A stretch of 39,456 bases of DNA from Leptolyngbyaceae cyanobacterium C42_A2020_001 (lineage in GTDB: Bacteria; Cyanobacteriota; Cyanobacteriia; Leptolyngbyales; Leptolyngbyaceae), in assembly GCA_015272515.1 (NCBI GenBank), contig JACYLN010000087.1, positions 1 through 39,456 on the forward strand, given 5' to 3'. Position numbers and translations under genes: made by a program. Positions 33,384-39,456 of the stretch are shown piece after piece (the first letter of the stretch is position 1; the number at the start of each line of letters is the position of its first letter). The notes beneath the pieces are model-generated. The model made no database searches, had not been told where the DNA came from, and saw only the letters and a list, made by a program, of their open reading frames with translations.

Positions 33384-35033
33384 TTAATAGGCAACTGGCA
33401 GGGGTTTTAACTCTGCGGTTGACGGTTTTATTGGTTTCTTCTCGCCCGATTCCGGATTAACCAACTCTAGGCGCTCCATGTGATTAACTAGTTGTCCTAC
33501 CTGAAGCGTCATTTTGCGAGAAGACTCCACGGATTTTGCCAGCAGCACTCTGGAACGGGATGAGGTAAGGGTGCGGGATGTTAATCTTGCGGGGAGTGTG
33601 TGAGACCGGTGCGATCGCTGGGTAGGTGGCTTAATTGCCGCCTCAATCGCCTGTAGCGAAATGGGCTTTGGCTCGTTTGCGGGCACATTGACCACAATCA
33701 AGTAGCCAGCAAAGTTTTTCCCGCCAACGCTGTGTAGCGCCTTGAGAATTTTGGGCATATCAGCATGAACGAGTTGCCCCCTCTCGTTATAGAGCTCCCG
33801 TGCAGAGAGGCATCCAATCGTGGGATTCCAGTTGTAACTCTCTGGCACGTTGCGGTCTTTCCCTCGGAAGAAATCGACCGATTCTCCCGACCCATGAATG
33901 CGGAATAACCCTCGTCCTGCTTTACCTGCCCAGTAGCTTTGATGTAGCGCTCGATGGTTGCGCCAGGAAGGCGGCAGCAGGGCTTGATAATCTGCCAGGT
34001 TACCTGTGAAACTTCCTGCCCGTCCTGGAAGAAACTGCTTTGCACCCGCTTCAAACGGCACGTATAGGTTAATTAGTGGAAATTGACCATAAGCGCGGAA
34101 AAACTCATCATCCGGCTGCGGAATCGTGCCCTCAATCCGAAAAATACCCTGGGGAGTTTGCCCACGGGTGAAATTCCATCCCAATTCGTGGATTGATTCT
34201 AACAGCAACGGCACCGACCAAAGCTTGTCGCCCTGTTGTATGAAGTTACCGTTCCGGTCTTTGAGAATTGTTTGACACAGCACTCTGCGATCGTCCCGAC
34301 ACAACACGTATAGGTGAACCTGCCGGGGTGCAATTTCCCAATTCAACAATTCTTTCAACGATGGCAAATCTCGCTCGTTGGTGATGTCGGTAATGTCTTG
34401 CAGCGTGGTTTGCAAGTACACGTTGCTTGTCCAGTTGGGAAAGCGCGATCGCGCAACTCCACTCAACCGCGCTAATTCGCTGGCAGCCAGTTTGCCTTTT
34501 GCCAACCCAGACAGTGCTACAGCAACCCACTCCGGTTCAGGGCTTTGCTCAATAGTCTCTACAAACCGTTGGGCAACAGACCCATAAAAGTTGGGATCAC
34601 TTAAGTAAAGCTGCGTCGCCACCTTCATTGCCTGATCAACAGTCCTTGCCTGAGAAACAGACAACCCCGAACGGTTCGTCATCATCAAAATTTGGTTTAA
34701 GGCTTCGGCAACAAACGGTTCTCGTGGTTCAACCACAGCCGTTGTCCACAACAAATGCCGCCAATGGTCTTCGTTTTCGGCAGTGATGGGCACCTTATCC
34801 AAGTCATAGTTTTCTGGACGGATTTGACGCAGCTGCTTTTCGCGCTGCAAAACACGAGCCGTGCTGGTCGCTTGTAGCTTCTTCTCCTGCGTTGGCGGAG
34901 TATCCAAACTTCCAGCCTTCGTTTTTGTCGAAGGCTTAATAGTCATCCCCAACAACGCCAGGATGGTTACAGCAGCGATCGCCTCAAATTTGCGTCGAGA
35001 GCCAAATCGCGATCGGGGTGGCATACGTCTCAT
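33384..35033 (-). CDS. Putative secreted protein with divergent L,D-transpeptidase (YkuD-like) domain
   Basis: A 549-residue protein. A basic start and helix AIAAVTILALLGM (about 18-30) act as anchor or signal. Residues about 60-230 form a helical domain I do not recognise. From about 235 to 450 the sequence looks like the YkuD fold: RQVHLYVLCRDDRRVLCQ as the opening strands, TPQGIFRIEG (293-302, the usual TPxGxF turn), His380 in FRIHGSG, and Cys408 in NPTIGCLSARELY. His followed by Gly-Cys is the catalytic pattern of L,D-transpeptidases, though the loop between them is long and the usual SHGC is TIGC. It may cross-link peptidoglycan or attach proteins. The last 90 residues are Ser/Arg/Pro-rich. 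The family call is an inference from motifs only. Confidence 0.68.
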   Translation of the reverse strand: MRRMPPRSRFGSRRKFEAIAAVTILALLGMTIKPSTKTKAGSLDTPPTQEKKLQATSTARVLQREKQLRQIRPENYDLDKVPITAENEDHWRHLLWTTAVVEPREPFVAEALNQILMMTNRSGLSVSQARTVDQAMKVATQLYLSDPNFYGSVAQRFVETIEQSPEPEWVAVALSGLAKGKLAASELARLSGVARSRFPNWTSNVYLQTTLQDITDITNERDLPSLKELLNWEIAPRQVHLYVLCRDDRRVLCQTILKDRNGNFIQQGDKLWSVPLLLESIHELGWNFTRGQTPQGIFRIEGTIPQPDDEFFRAYGQFPLINLYVPFEAGAKQFLPGRAGSFTGNLADYQALLPPSWRNHRALHQSYWAGKAGRGLFRIHGSGESVDFFRGKDRNVPESYNWNPTIGCLSARELYNERGQLVHADMPKILKALHSVGGKNFAGYLIVVNVPANEPKPISLQAIEAAIKPPTQRSHRSHTLPARLTSRTLTSSRSRVLLAKSVESSRKMTLQVGQLVNHMERLELVNPESGEKKPIKPSTAELKPLPVAY

Positions 35034-35397
35034 GGCAGACTGCCGTTACTCCAAAAGATAGAGAATGGTACGAGGGTTCCCTACTTTTTAGCATCCTCAC
35101 TCATCAAATCCCAAAGTGTTCAAAATCCGCAAAATACTTCTTCGGCAGTATAAAAATTTGGTGAAAGAGTCAGGAGTTAGAAGTCAGAAGTCAGAGGAGG
35201 AAGGTAAAAGGAGTAATACCTTCCCCTCACCACTCTCCGATCCTGCCCATTAACCCATCCACCTACCTCTTTCCCTTCCTCCATCAAGTTCTATTTCACC
35301 CAGGAACCTTTGTTCAACTTTGAAATTCTTCATAAATAGAGTCGCTATGTTACTATCTGGATGGCTAAGGTGGCTCTTCGCAACAAACTAGCCTTTT
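35034..35397. other. Divergent intergenic region with purine/pyrimidine mirror tract
   Basis: This 364-bp region separates two divergent genes. 35163-35214 is purine-rich (aggagttagaagtcagaag type) and 35218-35284 is pyrimidine-rich. At the switch GGAAGGTA (35199-35206) and TACCTTCC (35217-35224) form a perfect 8-bp hairpin. A possible plus-strand promoter is TTGTTC, 17 nt, TAAATA near 35311-35339. An 83-codon frame from 35361 overlaps the oxidoreductase gene and is not supported. Confidence 0.5.
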
Positions 35398-35418
35398 GTG
35401 GTGGAGGAGATGACAGGA

Positions 35419-36498
35419 GTGCAAGACAATACATCAGGCGGGTATCCCAGTGGTTATCCACAGCGGAATCAACCCGACCCAATTCGTGTGGGTGTGATCG
35501 GCGTTGGAAACATGGGTCAGCATCATACTCGCGTCCTGAGTTTGTTGAAGGACGTAGAGATGGTGGGAGTTTCGGATGTGAATGTCGATCGCGGAATCGA
35601 TACAGCCAGTAAGTATCGGGTGCGATTTTTTGAGAATTATCATGACCTCTTGCCTCACGTAGATGCGGTCTGCATTGCAGTTCCCACTCGATTGCACCAC
35701 GCAGTTGGGATGGCGTGCCTACAAGCTGGGGTACACGTGCTCGTCGAAAAACCGATCGCGGCAAGTATCGTTGAGGCAGAATCACTCGTAAATGCAGCGG
35801 CAGAATCCCAATGTATTTTGCAAGTTGGGCATATTGAACGATTCAACCCAGCGTTTCAGGAGCTAAGTAAAGTCCTGAAAACGGAAGAATTGTTAGCGCT
35901 AGAAGCTCATCGCATGAGTCCTTATTCTCAGCGGGCAAACGATGTATCGGTAGTTCTAGATTTGATGATTCATGACATCGATCTGTTGCTAGAACTGGCA
36001 AGCGCACCTGTTGTTAAACTCACCGCCACTGGAAGCCGTGCCTCTGGTTCAGGCTACTTAGACTACGTCACCGCTACTTTAAATTTTGCGAATGGCATTG
36101 TGGCAACGTTGACCTCTAGCAAGGTAACGCACCGCAAAATCCGCCGAATCGCGGCTCATTGTAAAAATTCCTTAACTGAAGCAGACTTTCTAAATAATGA
36201 AATTCTGATTCATCGCCAAACGACCGCTCAATGCATGACTGATTATGGCCAAGTCTTGTATCGTCAAGATGGCTTAATCGAGAAGGTTTACACCAGCAAT
36301 ATTGAGCCACTTCATGCAGAACTTGAGCATTTTGTTGCCTGTGTTCGTGGCGGGCAGCAGCCGTCTGTAGGAGGTGAGCAGGCACTCAAAGCCCTACGTC
36401 TTGCCAGCTTGATTGAGCAGATGGCATTGGATGGGCAAGCATGGCAGCAACGAGAAGTGGAACTCAGCGGTGCATCCCATTCGGTACTAGCCGTGTAG
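35419..36498 (+). CDS. Gfo/Idh/MocA family oxidoreductase
   Basis: I favour GTG 35419 (359 residues), because GGAGGAG at 35403-35409 is 9 nt upstream. GTG 35398 and ATG 35410 are in frame but have no well-placed ribosome site. After a polar lead of about 20 residues comes a Rossmann fold with GVIGVGNMGQHH, then AVCIAVPTRLHH and VLVEKPIA. The EKP Lys of the family is present, and LMIHDIDLLLEL carries the conserved His-Asp pair of the C-terminal domain. Family enzymes are NAD(P)-dependent dehydrogenases or reductases of sugars, inositols or related compounds, often for cell-surface sugars; biliverdin reductase also belongs here. Nothing nearby picks the substrate. It converges on the beta-propeller gene 13 bp away. 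Confidence 0.9.
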   Translation: MQDNTSGGYPSGYPQRNQPDPIRVGVIGVGNMGQHHTRVLSLLKDVEMVGVSDVNVDRGIDTASKYRVRFFENYHDLLPHVDAVCIAVPTRLHHAVGMACLQAGVHVLVEKPIAASIVEAESLVNAAAESQCILQVGHIERFNPAFQELSKVLKTEELLALEAHRMSPYSQRANDVSVVLDLMIHDIDLLLELASAPVVKLTATGSRASGSGYLDYVTATLNFANGIVATLTSSKVTHRKIRRIAAHCKNSLTEADFLNNEILIHRQTTAQCMTDYGQVLYRQDGLIEKVYTSNIEPLHAELEHFVACVRGGQQPSVGGEQALKALRLASLIEQMALDGQAWQQREVELSGASHSVLAV

Positions 36499-36511
36499 GG
36501 GTTTGTTGAGG

Positions 36512-38290
36512 TTAGTCCTGCAATACGTGAATGTTACCTGTATAGCAGGCAACCCACACCTGGTTTAGCTCGTCGTCATAAGTGATGCCAATGGGACCAG
36601 CACTAACGCTGAGCGACTGCACAACCTGCATGTCTGATGTGCGAACTTTGCTGACCGTGTCAGAATCGTAGTTCACAACATACAGGAATTGTCCATCGCC
36701 AGAAATTGTCATGCTGCGTGGTGCACTTCCGGTGGGAACTTTACTGAGCACACTGTTGCTGGCAAGGTCAATTTTGGCAATCTGCCCCTCGCCGTTAAGG
36801 GTGGCATAGAGGTATTTGCCAGCAGGATCAATGTTCAGGTGGCGAGGCGAATGCCCAACGTTCCGAATCCAATCTACTGAGAAATTTTTGAGATTGATGG
36901 TTGCGATGTCGTAGGAACCCATGACAGCAACGTAAGCCATCTGAGATTGGGGGGCTATGGCAATGCCACGAGGATAGGGTCCCACCTGAATTCGCCGAAT
37001 TTCTTTGTTTTGTGCAGCATCAATAATGCTGACATCCCAACTGCACCAGTTGCTTGCTAACACGTATTGGCTGTTGGGGGTGGTGGCAACGTATTTGGGC
37101 ACTGCACCCACCTGAATTGCTCGTTCAATATTCAGGGTTTTGGTACTGATGCGGTAGAGAAAACTGGGGTCGTGGTTCTGTGCAGGGCTGCAATCGTCGT
37201 CGGCTGAACTACTGAAGCCGGCTCCGTACATCTGGTAGTTTGACACCCAGGCGATCGCGCCATCAGGACTAAAGGCTGCTTCAACGGGCGCACCGTTTTG
37301 AGTACCCGGATACTGCGGATAGCCAGAATCTGCCAGCTTAACCTGGTCAGAAATCGTTTTAACGAGGTTTGCTTGGCGATCGTATACGGTGATGGTGTGG
37401 TTATACATCATATTTTGGGCGAAGAATAAACCCTTACCTGAATGTACCACTGACTTTGGCGAAATGTTCCCTGTGATGGTTTTAACCAACTCCATTCCAG
37501 TGCTGCTCAGTTGGGTCTTAACAACATGGTTAAGATGTCCCTGATATTCAGAGAGTTTTTGCTGTGCTAGGGCTAGTTTAGGATGCGATCGCGGCACCGA
37601 TTGCAATAACGCGATCGCCTGCTGCCACTGCTTTGCAGCCTTGCGCCACTCCTGCTTTGTTGTTGCTTTTTGTCCAAGCTGGTATGCCGTATATCCTTTT
37701 GCCATCCCCTGCTCGATTAAGTCAGTTGTAGCACCGCTTGCGGGCAGCGCTGTTGCTGTTGTTTCGGCACGGGCACGTTTGTTTGAGGTCGGCAGATTAG
37801 CGCTGGGGCCAACGAAGAAGCGAAACCAGATAATGCTGCTACTTACGAAAAAGAGAATCGGGACGCTGAGCAGCAGCGCTAATGTGAATGGGCTAAACTG
37901 CTTCCACCACGGTATTGCTGGCACTGCTGGCGCTTTGACACCTGAGGGTGCCGCCAGATCTGGGTTGAGCACGAAGGGGTTCGCAGCCAGGCTGGATGGA
38001 TTCAGGGAAACTTGTTCTACCCAGATAGGAGAACTTTGCCCTACCAAACGGCTATAGACCACCGCCGTAGAAAGCCAACCCAAGCCTAAGCGGGTCAACC
38101 CGCGCCGAATGAATTCAATTGAAGGCGATGGGGCTAAAACCCGTTCAGACTCTAGCAAGACGTGTAAATTACCATCCCGCAAAACGGCTCTTGCAGATAC
38201 CCCGATAACTTGTAAGCTGGCATTCATGAGGGCTGCGATCGCTTCCGCATCCCCGGCTTGAGCAAGCTGTAAAAGATTTGACTGTGTCAT
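36512..38290 (-). CDS. Membrane-anchored YncE/YVTN-type beta-propeller protein
   Basis: A 592-residue protein. Residues 1-95 are a small cytoplasmic domain (MTQSNLLQLAQAGDAEAIAALMN ... VVYSRLVGQSSPIWVEQV), an alpha/beta unit I have seen only at the N-terminus of cyanobacterial membrane proteins. A Pro-rich linker and one membrane helix follow (about 134-163, FTLALLLSVPILFFVSSSIIWF). A helical, TPR-like segment (about 195-250) contains AYQLGQKATTKQEWRKAAKQWQQAI. The rest (about 265-592) is a beta-propeller with YVTN-type blades: FSPDGAIAWVSNYQM, GPYPRGIAIAPQSQMAYVAVMG, GHSPRHLNIDPAGKYLYATLNG and GSAPRSMTISGDGQFLYVVNYDSDTV. It probably faces the periplasm or lumen and binds a partner. The function is unknown. 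Confidence 0.85.
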   Translation of the reverse strand: MTQSNLLQLAQAGDAEAIAALMNASLQVIGVSARAVLRDGNLHVLLESERVLAPSPSIEFIRRGLTRLGLGWLSTAVVYSRLVGQSSPIWVEQVSLNPSSLAANPFVLNPDLAAPSGVKAPAVPAIPWWKQFSPFTLALLLSVPILFFVSSSIIWFRFFVGPSANLPTSNKRARAETTATALPASGATTDLIEQGMAKGYTAYQLGQKATTKQEWRKAAKQWQQAIALLQSVPRSHPKLALAQQKLSEYQGHLNHVVKTQLSSTGMELVKTITGNISPKSVVHSGKGLFFAQNMMYNHTITVYDRQANLVKTISDQVKLADSGYPQYPGTQNGAPVEAAFSPDGAIAWVSNYQMYGAGFSSSADDDCSPAQNHDPSFLYRISTKTLNIERAIQVGAVPKYVATTPNSQYVLASNWCSWDVSIIDAAQNKEIRRIQVGPYPRGIAIAPQSQMAYVAVMGSYDIATINLKNFSVDWIRNVGHSPRHLNIDPAGKYLYATLNGEGQIAKIDLASNSVLSKVPTGSAPRSMTISGDGQFLYVVNYDSDTVSKVRTSDMQVVQSLSVSAGPIGITYDDELNQVWVACYTGNIHVLQD

Positions 38291-38550
38291 CTCGCGATCT
38301 CACCGACACCTGAGCCACGATAGCCGATATATCTGACGACGAAGCAAAAACTTTACCTGTCTCATAGTTAGAGTAGATGGTTTATTCTACAGGTTTTAGT
38401 GCAGATATACTCCTTCATGAAAACTACGGAGAGGGGGTTCAATGATTTGATGGGACGATGCAACTGATAAGAACTTCTAAAGAGAGAGGGGAATCCTCTG
38501 GAAACTGGCTAAAATTAAATCGCAATTATCCTTGAAGGGGAAACACCGTT

Positions 38551-38691
38551 ATGTCGGATCTCAATCGCGGCATTATGAAATTCGACGGAGCCGATAGCCC
38601 AGCAGCGATCGCAGTTTCATCATTGCTTGTTTTGGGCAGCATCGGCTTCTTGGTTGTATGGGCACTTCGTTCTGCCTATGCGCTTGGATGA
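38551..38691 (+). CDS. 46-residue single-helix membrane miniprotein
   Basis: A short complete gene. ATG 38551 has AAGGGG at 38535-38540 (10 nt upstream), the TGA is at 38689, and a strong terminator follows 57 nt later. The protein has a polar head (MSDLNRGIMKFDGADSP), one hydrophobic helix of about 22 residues (AAIAVSSLLVLGSIGFLVVW) and a short tail ending ALRSAYALG. The size and layout are like the single-helix subunits of photosystems, cytochrome b6f or NDH-1, but I cannot match it to a named one (it is not PsbJ, PetG, PsbX or Psb34 by motif). It stands alone as a one-gene unit between the propeller gene and a sensor gene. Own ribosome site, HIP1-containing coding sequence and terminator make a real gene likely. 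Confidence 0.75.
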   Translation: MSDLNRGIMKFDGADSPAAIAVSSLLVLGSIGFLVVWALRSAYALG

Positions 38692-38747
38692 AAGGGGCAT
38701 TCACCCTCTGCTGTTACGGTTCTGCACATTACTGAGATTTTGAGACA

Positions 38748-38780
38748 AAAGGCACGATGCGTCGTGCCTTTGCTGTTTTA
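38748..38780 (+). terminator. Rho-independent terminator after the miniprotein gene
   Basis: AAAGGCACGA (38748-38757) and TCGTGCCTTT (38762-38771) form a perfect 10-bp stem with a TGCG tetraloop. It is followed by GCTGTTTTA. It isolates the 46-residue gene from the sensor gene at 38852. Confidence 0.88.
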
Positions 38781-38851
38781 AAGAGTCCGATTTGAGGCGT
38801 GTTAGGCTGAGAACCTGAGCAATTTTATTTTTGCCTGTCTGAGGAATTTGC

Positions 38852-39456
38852 ATGCTGACTCGGTTGCGGACTCGTGACTTGTTTAAGGCAAAACTCTCTC
38901 GATATGTTGCCTCGTGGGTGTTTGTCAGCATTGTTTTGATTGAAATTGTGATTTTGGTGCCGTCTTATTTTCGGCAGCGGCAACAACTTTTGATGGAACT
39001 GGAAGAAGTGTCTTACGAAGTGTTGATTCCGTTGTTGACGAAGCCGGAATATCAAACGATGCGTCCGGAGCAAATTCTCCAGAAAATTAGTCAGCGACGA
39101 CAACCCAACTCTGTGATTTTGGGGGGCGCACTTTACACGGCTCAGGGGCAAATCATTGGCACATTTGGCGAGAAGCCAGAGTTGCTGCTGCGTGACTGGG
39201 GCAACACTAAAATTGTTCGACAATATCATCCGCAGCGCGATCGCTACGACGTAATCTGGACAGCTAACGCCTTAAATGACAAATACGTGCTAATTGTGCG
39301 CCACGATGCCACCCAGATCGAAGCCGAACTGCATCAATTTATTGTTCGGATTGCGTTGTTGGTTATGGTGATTGCAATCTTCGTCACGCTTACTACCATG
39401 CTGGGCACTGGTCTGCTAAAGGATGGTAGTTACAATAAAGGCAGCGTTGAGGATGC
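38852..39456 (+). CDS. Membrane sensor protein, N-terminal part (cut by right window edge)
   Basis: From ATG 38852, with GAGGA at 38841-38845, the frame is open to the edge (201 codons). A basic start (LTRLRTRDLFKAKLSRYVAS) leads into helix one (WVFVSIVLIEIVILVP, about 27-42). An extracytoplasmic region of about 130 residues (QRQQLLMELEEVSYEVL ... GGALYTAQGQIIGTFGEKPEL ... RYDVIWTANALNDKYVLIVRHDA) follows, then helix two (FIVRIALLVMVIAIFVTLTTML, about 166-188). This is the layout of sensor kinases, nucleotide cyclases or chemoreceptors; the output domain lies beyond the window. The type of output is therefore not known. Confidence 0.82.
   Translation, partial: MLTRLRTRDLFKAKLSRYVASWVFVSIVLIEIVILVPSYFRQRQQLLMELEEVSYEVLIPLLTKPEYQTMRPEQILQKISQRRQPNSVILGGALYTAQGQIIGTFGEKPELLLRDWGNTKIVRQYHPQRDRYDVIWTANALNDKYVLIVRHDATQIEAELHQFIVRIALLVMVIAIFVTLTTMLGTGLLKDGSYNKGSVED

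Noticed and set aside
35361-35612. 83-codon plus-strand frame from ATG 35361
   Set aside because: It overlaps the Gfo/Idh/MocA gene in another frame and is Arg/Ser/Cys-rich with no motif.

Overview
The window looks like chromosomal DNA from a cyanobacterium, probably filamentous. The HIP1 octamer GCGATCGC recurs throughout (for example at 5530-5537). Several gene families are typical of cyanobacteria: an FHA-PBP1A fusion, orthocaspase-like proteins, HAMP-array kinases and a plant/cyanobacterial-type UbiD. Purine-rich, low-complexity spacer repeats of a cyanobacterial kind are scattered between genes. I see no rRNA, tRNA, CRISPR array, integrase or transposase, so this is mostly ordinary chromosome with some unusual protein architectures.

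Layout. 1-1267 (minus, cut by the left edge) is the N-terminal part of a soluble HAMP-array kinase with near-identical 276-bp repeats. 1639-1989 is a small unknown gene. 2000-3807 is a two-component pair whose response regulator has a receiver domain only. 3954-6549 is a two-gene minus-strand unit: a pseudo-orthocaspase (His to Tyr, Cys to Ser) followed by a MOSC domain fused to a methyltransferase-like domain whose acceptor Cys is Val. 6877-9320 holds a secreted protein, a small acidic protein and UbiD. 9510-10940 is a NYN-nuclease/OST-HTH gene cut in two by one in-frame TGA. 11119-14583 has a HAD phosphatase, a double SagB-type oxidoreductase and a GDSL hydrolase.

14788-18221 carries two different ammonium transporters in tandem, separated by a clear terminator; the upstream one has a long leader with alternative pairings. 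18869-23141 is an envelope block: a secreted CE4 deacetylase fused to a phosphodiester glycosidase, then the FHA-PBP1A protein. 23483-28546 holds a CHAD protein, two unknowns, an M16 protease and a PerM/AI-2E family membrane protein. 28751-31086 is a three-gene cassette that together would turn glucose into 6-phosphogluconate (dehydrogenase, lactonase, gluconate kinase). 31133-35033 has a GT39/ArnT-like membrane glycosyltransferase, MgtC and a divergent L,D-transpeptidase-like secreted protein. 35398-39456 has a Gfo/Idh/MocA oxidoreductase, a membrane-anchored beta-propeller, a 46-residue membrane miniprotein with its own ribosome site and terminator, and the start of a membrane sensor cut by the right edge.

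The strongest items for follow-up are the in-frame stop in the NYN/OST-HTH gene, the dead-caspase plus MOSC-ATL pair, the glucose-oxidation cassette, the receiver-only regulator, the amt leader and the 46-residue protein.
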